Assembly: GCA_015179045.1 (NCBI GenBank)
Contig: WHUZ01000038.1
Location: 310,001 to 374,000 of the forward strand
From: Kalaharituber pfeilii
Taxonomy: Eukaryota > Ascomycota > Pezizomycetes > Pezizales > Pezizaceae
DNA: 64,000 bases
Direction: 5' to 3'
The notes under the pieces were generated by a model. It saw only the letters and a list, made by a program, of their open reading frames with translations, did not search any database and was not told the DNA's origin. Positions 12,801 through 23,963 of this stretch are shown here, piece by piece (the first letter of the stretch is position 1; each line of letters opens with the position of its first letter). Position numbers and translations under genes: made by a program.

Positions 12801-13002
12801 GTTGACGATCTAAGGAAGGAATTGCGCGGCAAAGCCAATGTTGAGTCAGTTGGGGTACGAAATAAGCTGGAGTGCAACTTCCCCAGTAACCGACGCTGGA
12901 AATGTTTGCGGGGTAGGTTGGGAATTGTTGGTTCTTTAGTTTCCCTCTTTTACGCTCACATATGATAAACCTTTCGCCTCAAATCTACAACATAACCTAT
13001 CC
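9823..13002. other. gene-free stretch
   Basis: About 3.2 kb with only short ORFs of no recognisable family. A (C)n then A-rich block with a 20-A run lies near 11950-12020 and could be an old poly-A insertion without a visible tag. Confidence 0.5.
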
Positions 13003-13016
13003 AACTACGGCATGCG

Positions 13017-13076
13017 CCCTGCCATGGCGAACAGCTACAAGCGGGGTCACGTGAAATTAAAAAAACAAAAAAAAAA
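13017..13076 (+). mobile_element. type B hairpin-tag retroposon
   Basis: The type B tag (CCCTGCCATGGCGAACAGC then AAGCGGGGTCACGTGAAAT) is followed by an A-rich tail. Perfect 14-bp TSDs (aactacggcatgcg) lie at 13003-13016 and 13077-13090. Confidence 0.9.
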
Positions 13077-13090
13077 AACTACGGCATGCG

Positions 13091-15158
13091 GCCAATGTTA
13101 ACCGAAAAGGTTTGCCAATGTTGAGTTAAGGAGAAGAGTGTAAGTAGCTATTTCAACCCCAAACTTATTACCACTCAGCTAATGGCTTGTGCGTTCAGTT
13201 TCAGCTTTTCATAACTTCAGTTCAGAAGTCGACAGCTGAAGCCGACAGCTGAAGCCGAGCGGAAGCTGTCGAATCAGCTCCTTCTAGGCCCTGCACGCAA
13301 GAACATGTTGTCATGCGGCAAAGCAGTTATGTAAGAAAAGAGTACCAATGGTGGAGATGGCGTCAGCACTAAATAATAGAGGTAAACAGATACAAGTTGT
13401 TTATGACTTTACTTAGATTATGACGCCCCACTCAGAAGATTCCGCACCAGCAGGCCTTGTTGATCAAACATTTCTTTAACCGTCATCCTGGTACTGCAGG
13501 GGACCTTGATCAAGAATACCGGGGGGGGGGGGGTTTGGGGCAGTGTAACCACGTGAGCGAAACGTGGAGAGGGGCCTCAACAATCGTTAAGACAATGCAG
13601 GACAAGATATATTTCACCGGAAATTAGGCCTCCCGGGCAGCGTCAAGAAACAAAGAATGCGTTGAAAGGCAGCAGAGAATATTATTTGTGAGGAGAGATG
13701 CTTTTTGAGTGGAAAATATGGCGCCAGGTCCACACGCGATGAGTCCTTATTGGTCTTCATAGCCTTTGACACCGCCAAGAGGTGTAAGACCTCAGACACG
13801 AGCGGCTGACATGCATCATGACAAGGTTTGACAGCCCCCTGGTTGTTGATACAGGCCGCCGATGTAAGTATCTTAAGGTTTGTGGTACCCGGGCCGATAA
13901 CTTCATGGATGATGATATATCATATTTGCAGAACTTTAACTTTGAGAATAGCAACATATGCGGAGCCTTACAATGACCCCCAAGGATTACGAATTGACTT
14001 ACCAGTAGTGTCGAGCCACGCAAAACAGTTATCTTTGCTTGGAAAAACAACAATTACTCTACAGCTCTTAATGGAGCCCGGTATCAGCCGGTACAATGAG
14101 GTGGTGCAAGCGGGGTTACGTGAAAAGCAGGCATGTTGTATGACACCATAGTACAACCACAACACCTTTCGAAGGCACCAGGACGGTGAATACACTAATT
14201 TATTAACATGGTATTCCTACGCCACCTTCCTGGCATGTGTAGGTATTCCCTATTGGCCTCAGCTCTGAAACTTGATGTGTTGTAAAATCAAACCACTCTT
14301 ATTATTGCAGTTAGGTTGCATGAATCTCATACACACATTTGGCTCCTGCTCAGAGCCATGTAGAATGAACTCGGTTATGCAGGATGTTGATTGGTGCAGC
14401 CATGGCCTACACATACCGACGAAAGGTAAGATACGGATACAAGCACATTTTCTGCGGATCGGAGAACTCATACACCGTAATTGGAGAGCGCACAGGTGAG
14501 TGGATACACACACGCACCCATTCAGGCGGCACGTTATATGTACATGTGGTAGCAGCACAAGCATCGGCCAATCAGACTATAAGCACTTATTTGGCAGCAG
14601 ACTACTTATTAGTAAGTGTGAACTTGAGGAATATTAATCCTAGCTTCTGCACCCTCGAACAAACCCGTCAGGTCAGATTGACAATTCCAAGTCCCTTCCG
14701 CTTACTCCGCTCCAGACCGAAGTTCACGGTCTGGTACCCGCTCTGCAACCCAGCAATAGGTGGTCAATACGTACACAACAAGATACTTTGATTCTCTCTT
14801 GTCCTCAGTTCGTACGTGGTACCTTCAATTCTCATGCACCTCCTCCGGAGCGACCTATGAGGCAATTCACTGATGAGTCTATCTATACAGGATTACAAGT
14901 GGTAATTTAAGATTCACTGAATAACACGGAGGAATCTTGCATATAGAACCTGTCAGCCCCCAGGTCGTTCTGCATATAAGGTCTGCTTTTCCTCCATGTA
15001 TAGATTCCAAATGATTAGCAGCTTGAAATCAAGGCTAATCCTAGTCTAATATGCGTTTCAGGTGAACATCGGAAGTGAATTGTTTCTTAGTGTTAGCTCA
15101 ACATTCGGGACAAATATCCGCGGGAAGTCTGGAGATCTCGACATTAAAAGATTTCGCT
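13091..15158. other. gene-poor stretch
   Basis: A 13-bp direct repeat (cgacagctgaagc, two copies) lies near 13231. ORFs at 13757-14195 and 14384-14791 overlap on both strands and show no family resemblance. A degenerate type B 3' end (caagcggggttacgtgaaaa) lies at 14109-14128 without TSDs. A TTTCAG acceptor-like site at 15056-15061 may mark an upstream exon of the next gene. Confidence 0.4.
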
Positions 15159-16124
15159 ATGGATTCCATTGGCTGCGAAGATGGTGTGGAGGGCCCTCGT
15201 ATCGGTGAAGACCTCGAAGAATCGACCGCTGGAAGCCTTATTTCAGACCTGGTGGAAGGCAAGTCAATTGTAGGGAGGATGGATTTCATGCCTGTCGCTA
15301 AGAAAGCACCAACGGCAACTGCACATCATGATGATGGGCCTCAAGCGGAAGGAAGCGAAGGGATGTTGGTAGCTGGGGAAACTCATGCTGCTGGGAATTT
15401 TAATGGCGAGGATTCTAAGGCGGACCACCGTATGAATAAGGGTTTTGACACGGTGAGAAAAGGCATGAAAACCACTGGTGTGATAACAATAGAGATGAAT
15501 GAGGACGATGATATCGACATGGAAAGCTGGGTGATGCTTGAACAGCCTGAGGAATTGATCAGGGACATGAAATTCTTTAACCCACCTTCGGAAATGGAAC
15601 GGACTAGAAAAGAATGCAATGACCTTTTAAAAAACACGAATACACATACGAACACTTCAGCGAAGGTGCAGGGGCCTACAGCACAGACCAGAAAAATTTC
15701 AGGTTTGCTTGACCGTCTACAGTCAGGAATCTTGAGGTTGCGGGGAAACCTTGACAAGGCAGGCCACATTAATACCGACATCCCTGCAGGTCATCAACCC
15801 TCCAGGCTCCTCCCATTGAAGTACAACCTTACACGAGAGGTGAATATCATACGCCCTGGCACTGGTAATGGGAATAAGGGCGATACCTTCGAACATGTCG
15901 CGAAGCCATCTGAGGAAGCTGCAGAATCTGGATGGAGCGAGGGAGTATTCCAGCAGGCATTCAGTGTGCTCTCGTGGGGTTTCATGGTTGCACGTTGTCT
16001 ATTTCCCGGCGATGGATGGGTACCAGGATTTGTGGACAGGTTGCAAGGCGACATGGGGGTGGCAACAAATTGGTCAGCGTCATCCTCCTATCTAGAAGGC
16101 GGTGACGGGCCGAGTGGCACATGA
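15159..16124 (+). CDS. hypothetical acidic protein
   Basis: ATG at 15159, stop ending at 16124, 321 aa. The frame is open further upstream to at least 15075 but has no ATG there. An upstream exon spliced at the TTTCAG site near 15061 is possible. The protein is acidic at the N-terminus (EDLEES) with an acidic patch (NEDDDIDMES) near residue 140. A charged, predicted helical stretch follows, then a C-terminal hydrophobic segment (AFSVLSWGFMVARCLF) that could be amphipathic. No domain was recognised. Length, composition and lack of internal stops support coding. No neighbour suggests a function. Confidence 0.5.
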   Translation: MDSIGCEDGVEGPRIGEDLEESTAGSLISDLVEGKSIVGRMDFMPVAKKAPTATAHHDDGPQAEGSEGMLVAGETHAAGNFNGEDSKADHRMNKGFDTVRKGMKTTGVITIEMNEDDDIDMESWVMLEQPEELIRDMKFFNPPSEMERTRKECNDLLKNTNTHTNTSAKVQGPTAQTRKISGLLDRLQSGILRLRGNLDKAGHINTDIPAGHQPSRLLPLKYNLTREVNIIRPGTGNGNKGDTFEHVAKPSEEAAESGWSEGVFQQAFSVLSWGFMVARCLFPGDGWVPGFVDRLQGDMGVATNWSASSSYLEGGDGPSGT

Positions 16125-18942
16125 GATAAGCTGGTTATATGACGGAGAAAGCAATGTTACTTTGACTGGGATTGTCGGCTTTTTAGGAAATAGGAGGATT
16201 TGCAGCACATCGGGCGTAGGGGAACTACAATGCGGAACTTAGGAATCGTTTTGTGTAATCAGGAGATGTCGGCTTAACATTGCTCAGGCCTGTTAAACTG
16301 AACCACGTACCTGTAGAGATCAAAAACCAGAAACTAGTGGGCAGGAGAGATTCTTCTAGTCATTTGGGCGGGCCTATCTGTGGAGGATGTACTGACTCTG
16401 GTGGATGCGTATAGGTGGTCTATGTATCAAGATGAGGATGGACCGATAGTTGGTTGTTTCATAGGTATGAATTGGGGGAAACTTGCCAGGAGGATAGTGG
16501 TATTCTGATAGAAGCATAATTGGCTAGGTAGGCACTAGGGGATTCTGAATTTTTGGAATGCATGCAAGTTATATTTCTCGGAAGAAACATCTGTGAAGCA
16601 CGTTGATCGGGTGCTGTCACGAACTATGCAGCTACTTGTAAGGCCTGAGAGTTATTACTTCGGCCGCCGAATAGGCCAGTCGGAGGGTCAGGGCACCGGA
16701 TCAAGTAAGCTTGAGTGTCGCCTGGTCTTGTTACACTACCCCTTACAGTTCGCAGGCACACAGTTACGAGTACACTCAGCCCTGAGCTACGAACTGGAAA
16801 CTAGATATCTGCTCAACCGTCGGTCCTTTAGCTACCTAGCCTTCCTTTCACTGAGACTGTACCACTGCACCGTAGCTGCACGCGCAGCAGCTTCCGCGTG
16901 TATTCCTTGACATCAGCTCGAGCTAAGAATGCCCTTTTTTCCTTCGTCCCTGTTTCATTTTTGGTTCACTGATTTGCGCCCCTCCCTCTCGTGGGCCTCC
17001 CCCTCCGCCCCGCCGTGAATTTAGTCACCCCTTCAAGACATCTTATCGCACAGTATCCGCCTGTCCCCGCACTGAATGTCATACATATTACAGCCGAGTC
17101 AACACACCGCGTAATCCCAGGAGCCTGCAGCTATATTGCGTTATAATTGTCCATGCCTTGAAAGAGATCTTAATTAAATACAGGTTAGTCAAAGGTTAGA
17201 CAATTCGCACTCAGTACACTACGATGTAACGTGGGAAAGTTGAAATTTGACTAAGCTATACTGCACATTGAGGCCACGAGACTGCACCTTCGACTACCTG
17301 CAACCCTAACAAAATTGGTTTACCTGTGAGCATAAAGAGAGTTTTTGACGGATTATTTCTCAGGAGAGAACTATGCATGGAAAGGGCGAAACGTGGGGAC
17401 CAAGGTAGGCAAACTCTGGTCTAGGGTGTCGCGGGGGGTGCCTACATTTTCTCGGATTTGAACTTGAGAACTTGGATCTCTATTGGCTGCAATAGTGAAC
17501 AGAAGCTAAACGAGCCTACCTGATATATATTGTTCGCGGCCATCCTTGTTTAAAGACATTCCAATTTTTGCGGAAAACGTGCTTACAAAGTTTCATGCAG
17601 GTCTTTGCTTGGTTGCGTATCATTTGGTAGGAGACGAGCTATAGTTTTTCCCTGATACTACCCAGGGGGCCAGTCCTATTAAACAGGGCTCGTGAATAGG
17701 TTCCGATTATTACGTTTTGTGAGGCTTTTGAGCGGGGACTAAGGGTCAAAAGTGGCGATAAACGTTGAGCTTGCAGTTCGGACGCCCGATCTGAGACATA
17801 CCTAGGGAATTAGCACCTGGCGAGCAATACAGAGACCTCACACAGGCCTCTTAACGATGATGAGATTCTCCGGTCTTGGATAACTTCATACCATTCATTG
17901 CACCCGTATAAAGTTCAAGAAGCAGGCACAACCTTGATATGCCGGCGTGGCCATTACCTGTGGCCTTACAAGCACTGAAATGGAGATCCACGTGACAAAG
18001 CACTAGTCTCCACGGAGGTTCTATTGATATTTTTGCACAGGTCACACGAAAAAGCTAACGAAAAGCTGTGCGTCCAACGAACAACAGCACTAGGACAATC
18101 ACAGCGTTGAATTATTGTCGAGTGCTTCCCAATGCTATGTCAGCTGAGCTGCATTCTACGCTAGCTTCCTTAAGCACATACAGCTCCGGGCTATGGTGAG
18201 GGATTTATATACTTCTTTGATGGAGATTAGGAACTCCCATCTTCCCGTCTAGAGGGCATCAGACAGTGGGAAGGCTGGTGGAGGAAGAGCGGGCACCGGA
18301 TGGTGGGCCCAGGGGCGGAGGGAAACTGGATAACGAGAGATTTAGGGAGCTCATCTATCTTTGAGCACGGAGCGAACATCGAGAGGTTTGCGAAGAGCTG
18401 GTTATGAGACTAGGCGAAGACAATGGAAGGCAGCGGAAGCGGATTGCAGATTCTTTGAGGAAACGAAGACAGCGGCTCACTGGCTAGAGGGATTGGGGGG
18501 TGGGGTGGGGGGGTTGGCGGTGGCCTAGTGCCCCAATGTGCGGGGATACTGAAGAGGTGGTCGGCGCTGAAAGAGGGAGGTAGAAAAAAATTAAGACGTT
18601 CATGGAGGCGGTGACAGAGACACCTGGGAGGATGGCCGTGACCTCGTTAAGATGAAGGGACAAAAAAAAAAAAAAAAAAAAAGGTTTTCCGAAGATCTGG
18701 CACACAAAGAGAGGGAATCGGCAGTTCTGTTAACTAGTCAATGAGACTACGAACCGCACCATGGGACCTGCTCTTACTCACGAGCGGGAGGCCATGTGGT
18801 GTCGCAACAACCTCCCTCGGCCAGTATTTGGATAGGTGCAGCTGCACCTCTCCGAAAGGGTGTGGGAACGAGGTCAGAGCAGAGCTGGACTATCAGGAGC
18901 AAGTTGCCGAAATGCACAGCACTACTGCAAATCTGGACAGAC
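16125..18942. other. gene-free stretch with poly-A remnant
   Basis: No credible gene. Around 18190-18205 a decayed type A tag end (gggctatggtgaggg) is visible without poly-T. An A run of about 21 at 18661-18681 follows G-rich sequence that may be a decayed LINE 3' region, but I cannot define its start or TSD. Confidence 0.4.
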
Positions 18943-18945
18943 CCA

Positions 18946-18982
18946 GGTGAGTAATGATATGAAAAAAAAAAAAAAAAAAAAA
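18946..18982 (+). mobile_element. minimal retroposon tail (type A 3' end plus poly-A)
   Basis: The sequence gtgagtaatgatatg is followed by about 21 A. This is the last part of the type A tag (GCGAGTAATGATAT) with the hairpin missing. No clear TSD was found, so it may be an extreme truncation or a chance match. Confidence 0.45.
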
Positions 18983-19177
18983 ATCCCGGATTGAGGGTAA
19001 TTGTAATACCGCTAGCGCCGCACCGCGTAGGGTGAAACTAGAGTACTCCAATTTCTGTATCAATGTGCCGACGATTATGAAGATTAATGAGATCTATGCA
19101 GCGCAGCACAAGTTGCTAACCGCTTCCTCTGAGGACTTGGATTGTCTGGTTAGGAGTTGGAAGCGTTACTTCGCGAA

Positions 19178-19242
19178 TTTTTTTTTTTTTTTTTTTTTTG
19201 GTTAAGTAACCTCGCATACAGTCCTTGCGACTATTGGCTAGG
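19178..19242 (-). mobile_element. type C hairpin-tag retroposon
   Basis: A poly-T run of about 22 is followed on the minus strand by a tag containing AGTCGCAAGGACT (a self-pairing inner hairpin), TGCGAGG and TTACTTAACC. It resembles the element at 32328-32393. The TSD is not clear. Confidence 0.6.
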
Positions 19243-19729
19243 CCGGTTACTGGTGAGAGCTTTGCCCTTACCTACCTCACTGGCAGCGTCAGTCTGGGTG
19301 AGCTTGGAGCTCAAGCGAACTTGGCCCACAGGTAGCTGCTTGCATATCAGGCTCTTTGAATCTGCGACACGCGACCATGGTTGGGTGGTATTGAATCTGG
19401 GGTATATGAGTTGGCATGAGGAAAGTAGCCGGCCTTGCACACAATGCAGAGCATTTGCAGCTTGTAATGTCCGATGCATACTACAATGGATTATCCCTAA
19501 TGCCCCTTCGCCTCTGCTGCTCGCGCCAAACTATGGACGGGTGTATCTAACGAACGTTTCGTGACTGCGGGATACATAGTACGAGCCCATTCCAAGACTC
19601 GGTCTCACTTAGTCTCGGCTGCACCCTGCTCTCTGCTGGGTTCTTCAATTCTTCGGACTGGGTGCTAATCAGAGAATGGTGCACGAGGGAAAAAAGAGAA
19701 AAAAAGAAAAGAATCCACTATTGAAGCGC

Positions 19730-19786
19730 ATCGCCATAGCCCTTAGGGCGGTATGCGATTAATGACATAAAAAAAAAAAAAAAAAA
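19730..19786 (+). mobile_element. type A hairpin-tag retroposon
   Basis: The tag TCGCCATAGCCCTTAGGGCGG then TATGCGATTAATGACAT is followed by about 17 A. The inner stem GCCC/GGGC is intact with loop TTA. A TSD could not be defined with confidence. Confidence 0.7.
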
Positions 19787-19950
19787 GAACGGAAGCTTCA
19801 AGATGTAGTCGCTAGTTTTGAGCACGAGAACATTCCCTCGTGATTTTTGGGAAATTTAGACATGCCTCTATACGATGTAAATCCGAAACACCATTGAAAA
19901 CAAGATTACCATAGACCAGGGTGCACGCTCGGTTATCTACTGTGCACTTT

Positions 19951-20012
19951 GTTTGCCACTTGGCTTGGTGCAGGTTCAGTTGTTTGCCACTTGGCTTGGT
20001 GCAGGTTCGGTT
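19951..20012. repeat. 31-bp tandem duplication
   Basis: Two copies of gtttgccacttggcttggtg plus caggttcagtt, one mismatch apart, starting at 19951 and 19982. They lie in the region upstream of the 20474 gene. The surrounding 140-codon frame has no ATG start. Confidence 0.85.
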
Positions 20013-20473
20013 GTTTGCCGTCCTTCCTTTAATAAGGCTTGGAGGAAGGTCCCATGCCTTCCCCTCACATCGTCTCCCCAAAAGACATAAATCTATAGAG
20101 AGCTATAACAACCCTAGAGAGGTTTCTTCGTTACCTGTCTGCAGCGCTCAGATTTCTAAATCCCAATTTACTGCCCTGCTCCAAAGCTACCATACGGCTG
20201 CGGACCGGATTCTATTTCTTCTATGCCTTCGCCATCTTATTAGCCGAACCTCGGAACAGATATCATTCCAGAAAACCAGTCTCGAACGCAACAACACAAC
20301 TACCTTCTACAACTGTTTTGTTTATCTAGCCTCGTTCAACTAGTCATCATTCTCTACTTGCATCACGGGTACAGCCGTTCAATTCGCGTATCGCAGCAAA
20401 TCGGAGTCACCAGCACGATCACTTGCGAGCACTTTGTCAAACGATAAACAAGAACCGCAAGACGGCTGCTTCA

Positions 20474-21148
20474 ATGTGCCACTGGGAAGAACTGTTCTGC
20501 CCTAATGGCCATCTGGCTAGAATTATGCTGGTATCTCGACACTGCGATGAGCGCAACGGATCCGTTTGCACCTACAAATTCAAGCAAGCAGTCGATGGTT
20601 CCGCGTTATACCTCATGGAGAGCTGGGAAACCTGTATATACCCTACCTGTCAATATGGTCCTATCCCATATCCACTGGATATATTCTGGAACAACAAGGT
20701 TGTACTAACCCCCGGGGATTTCGAGAGACAGCCACGATTTCGGCGCTCAGCACCTCAAGCTGAACAGGTTAAGGCAATTCGGACTGAGAATCGTTTCTAC
20801 CAGCGAATTTGGTTCCTGAGGCGTCAAACCGCACTATATCTCGGGGCCAATATCCTGCAAAGTGAATACTTGAAGTGTTTTCAGGGAAGTCGTCCAATAG
20901 GTACCGACGAGAAAGGCAACATTGTACAAATAAAGACTGCAGGCGAAAGACATGCCGAGATGCAACGCGAGAAGATTTGGTTGGAGTATATTTGTTTAAG
21001 TAACTTTTTGGCCGATACGGAGGAAGAGCAGTATAAATACCTTGTCAAATCCCCGTTCGTCTGCGGTCCAGGTTGCGCGGGGGCTCAGGAGGGGAGTCTT
21101 CATTGCGCGTGCAATGCGGAAATGACGGACATTGGACGCATGTCGTGA
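20474..21148 (+). CDS. hypothetical Cys/His-rich protein
   Basis: ATG at 20474, TGA ending at 21148, 224 aa. Cysteines are spaced as CHWEELFCPNGH at the start, then single Cys/His positions over the next 50 residues (CDE, CTYKF, CIYPTC), and a cluster near the C-terminus (VCGPGCAG, HCACN). This suggests a metal-binding or disulfide-rich fold, but I do not recognise the family. The middle is basic and predicted helical. The absence of stops and the codon pattern support coding. No intron is needed. It is a single gene between a tandem repeat region and the GTPase pair. Confidence 0.6.
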   Translation: MCHWEELFCPNGHLARIMLVSRHCDERNGSVCTYKFKQAVDGSALYLMESWETCIYPTCQYGPIPYPLDIFWNNKVVLTPGDFERQPRFRRSAPQAEQVKAIRTENRFYQRIWFLRRQTALYLGANILQSEYLKCFQGSRPIGTDEKGNIVQIKTAGERHAEMQREKIWLEYICLSNFLADTEEEQYKYLVKSPFVCGPGCAGAQEGSLHCACNAEMTDIGRMS

Positions 21149-21671
21149 GCGGATTTATAGCTCTATCGCTTGACGATTTATTGCAACATTTGGATTGGTT
21201 ATTTGGTACTGTTAGGAATCTTTGCTAGCACATACCCTCTCATGATGTCCCTTTTTGGCTTAATCTTATCTTCCTTCAGTGTCTAATTTATTTCTCTTGC
21301 TATATCTTCACTCATTGACTGGGCATTACGGAAAAAGACTCAATTCGTGCGGTCTATATGTATCTATGATTGTTGGGTGGGTAGAAGAGGTTTGGAAATT
21401 TCTCTGGTTTGTGGAAGTGAATGGCATGCAGTTGCGAAACCACTTAGGTTATGCTTGTTCTACTTTTGGTACGTTCAGAAACTTTTTTCTAGTTATGTGC
21501 CATAGCACTGCATGAAATGGCAACCATGTACGATGATTACTTATGTTCTGAGAATGCCACAATATTTTGATTTTACTGCATTTAACTTCCGTGCTCTTAC
21601 AGTATGCATCCCGTTTGGACTATAACTCAACAACGTACGTGGCGAAACGAACTACATACACATAGGCTACA
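21149..21671. other. intergenic, convergent 3' regions
   Basis: Lies between the stops of the 20474 gene and of the minus-strand GTPase. A 78-codon ORF at 21279-21515 shows no family and is probably UTR. Confidence 0.45.
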
Positions 21672-23432
21672 CTATTGGCCATCCATGCACCCGACCTCTA
21701 CGAAATCACTGATTTCACTTTCGTTTCCAGCATCAACCAGCTCTTCACTCTGCTCCGGAGTAGGACTTTCTGCCGTGAGCCCCGACGTCCACCATTCCGA
21801 TGTTCCCTGGACCGCCGTTTCCTTCTTCTCACAGACGGTCGGCAGTTTCTCCTCTACATCCCTCCTATCTCCTCGTTCTGCCAACTCCCCCCTGTGTCCT
21901 TCTCCGTCAGCAGGTCTATGAGACCCGACATCCCCGATACAGTTGTCTCCATTGTGGCGTAGTGGACCATCCGTCGTGGTTCTTTCCGCTCCAGTTCCGC
22001 TCTCTGCCTCATGCCTTCCTAAGGGTGTATTGGTATCTCCTTCGTCTGCCTCTCTGCCTCTATTGCCTTGGCTGCTGATGGGCTGAATTTGTTGCAATTG
22101 GTTGTCGTTCATAGTGGCACTGGTATCATTGTGATTAGTCTCCTCGAGTCGTTGGTGTGGAAAACGACCATCGTTTGCGAACCCGGCTCCATTGCACACT
22201 TGATCCATGAAGCTAATCTCTTTGAGGTCATTTGGGTATTTGTTGGTGTTTTCGGCGCCGCGGAACATCTCAGGCGGGAATGGCCGTAGGCTGGTAGTTT
22301 GGGCGCTTTCGCTTCCTTTGGGTCCACGTGAACTGTTCCTAGCAAGCTGACCTGAGTCCTTGCTACCTCCGAGAATCCTGCAAACACTGCTGGCAAAGCT
22401 GAAAAAAAATTGTGTTAAGCTACCAAATTGCGCCCGAGGATTTTCCAACTGCTTCTGCACCAGGGGAGAATCCGCAGGAGGTCCGGGTCTGCGATAGTTT
22501 TGCTGAGAGCCACGCGCATTATACCGCTCCTGCCCCACCTGCCCCACTTGACTTCTTGAGATAAGAGCGTACCTCTGCCCGTCCATCCGGCGTCCCTCTT
22601 CTAGCGTCCTAGCCAGCTGTTTCTTATAAAAGGCTATCTGACGCTCTTTTGCCCTCAGCTCCCGCAACTCTTTTGGTATTACGATCTGCCCTACATTAGT
22701 TTCATCCCATTCCAACCTATCATCCACTAACTCCTTTTGAATCGCTAACCGCAAAGGCCTTTGGTGTTCTGGTTCCAGGAAAATTTGGAGTTCCTGACCT
22801 GTCGATGTCTCGCGCCATTCCACGACATCCGCACCGTGATGCAGCATTTCAGCCCAGAACTCTTGCCGCAGCTGCTGCAACCTCTGCTGTCCTACCTCTT
22901 CTGTAACCATGTCCCATCGTGTAGTCACAAAGAGGACATTTGGCCAGAATTCTTGTCCACACAGGTTCTTGAACGCATTGAGCGCCAGAAGATTGGATCC
23001 AGTCATCCTATCATCTGATATGCGATGAAACCAGAAGATGCCAGATAATAGGCAATTCTCTTGGTATTTTTTACGTAGCCAGTCCCGTAACTCAACAAGT
23101 GCAGGCCCCCCATCGTCTTCTTGCATAACATCAAATCCAGGAGTGTCCACCAGCGTGATCCTGCCATTGGCGGTTGGCGCTTCTCTGAAGGGCATCTGAT
23201 CCTCTGGTCCGCCGCTATCTGAACCTGTTCCCACGCGGTGTTTTAGCATCTTCATTCTTACGGAGAAAAATGAACTCAGGGTCATCTTCTCCCAAAAGTA
23301 CGTACCATTTCTTTCCGATTCCTCTTGCGCTGTCATTTTTCGAAAGAAACTTGATTTCCCGCTGCCAGGGACTCCCAAGAGCATGATGACGGCGGGAGCA
23401 TCAGGGGCTTTTTCGTACGTTTGACTACTCAT
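21672..23432 (-). CDS. fungal G-domain GTPase (AIG1/septin-like P-loop) with long disordered tail
   Basis: ATG at 23432, 586 aa if unspliced. G1 is GVPGSGKSS near residues 20-28, G3 is DTPGFD near 96-101 and the G4 position reads TTRWD near 167-171. The segment between G3 and G4 (GIFWFHRISDDRM) is characteristic of a fungal GTPase family also seen in the divergent neighbour. A coiled region follows (LRELRAKERQIAFYKKQL), then a hydrophobic stretch (QFFFSFASSVCRIL) and about 230 residues of low-complexity acidic tail. A probable in-frame intron at 23225-23305 (81 nt, donor GTACGT, branch GCTAAAAC, acceptor ACAG) would remove 27 residues between G1 and G3, giving 559 aa. GTP binding follows from the motifs. 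The cellular role is unknown. Confidence 0.8.
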   Translation of the reverse strand: MSSQTYEKAPDAPAVIMLLGVPGSGKSSFFRKMTAQEESERNGTYFWEKMTLSSFFSVRMKMLKHRVGTGSDSGGPEDQMPFREAPTANGRITLVDTPGFDVMQEDDGGPALVELRDWLRKKYQENCLLSGIFWFHRISDDRMTGSNLLALNAFKNLCGQEFWPNVLFVTTRWDMVTEEVGQQRLQQLRQEFWAEMLHHGADVVEWRETSTGQELQIFLEPEHQRPLRLAIQKELVDDRLEWDETNVGQIVIPKELRELRAKERQIAFYKKQLARTLEEGRRMDGQRYALISRSQVGQVGQERYNARGSQQNYRRPGPPADSPLVQKQLENPRAQFGSLTQFFFSFASSVCRILGGSKDSGQLARNSSRGPKGSESAQTTSLRPFPPEMFRGAENTNKYPNDLKEISFMDQVCNGAGFANDGRFPHQRLEETNHNDTSATMNDNQLQQIQPISSQGNRGREADEGDTNTPLGRHEAESGTGAERTTTDGPLRHNGDNCIGDVGSHRPADGEGHRGELAERGDRRDVEEKLPTVCEKKETAVQGTSEWWTSGLTAESPTPEQSEELVDAGNESEISDFVEVGCMDGQ

Positions 23433-23963
23433 CGGTGGTCTCTGGACGTCGGTAGGTAGTTGCTGTGTTCTTGTCGTGCAAAGTCAAATTCAGTGTCGAG
23501 AACTGCTCAATGATGCTGAAGAAGTACGCGGGTTTTCATTCTGCTTTTGTGAATTGTGTAAGCGAAAGAGGTGTGCGGCTGAGACAATGAGCGTCGCTCT
23601 CACCCCCTGGCATTATTTGCGAACATGCGGCACAGTAATTAGGCAGCACCCTCAAGATCCTAGTTGTTGTGATCGCTGTTGCAATCTAACAGGCAACTGG
23701 AAACATATAGTGTTGCTATATACGGTGTCTGTTCCTTTTTTTAGCACAAGAGTTACTCACTTCGGGTATTTTGTCGTGGCGTGCGTTCAGCCTTGGGTAT
23801 CCATGCCAACAGCAGGCTACCGGGCCAACTTATAGTCTTGTTTCCCCTCCGTGGTTAAGGTTTGAATCCATCATTCCTTCACCGTTATCCGCGCGAGTCC
23901 GGATCCCAGTACATCACGTAGCATCCATAGATCACACGTTCCAAGTCTTTGCCATATCACCAA
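23433..23963. promoter_or_regulatory. divergent intergenic region between the two GTPases
   Basis: 531 bp separate the two start codons, so the promoters of both GTPases must lie here or overlap. I see no clear TATA box or known operator. The arrangement suggests co-regulation or a tandem/inverted duplication. Confidence 0.4.

Noticed and set aside
19921..20343. 140-codon plus-strand ORF
   Set aside because: No ATG start, and its first third is the translation of a 31-bp tandem duplication.
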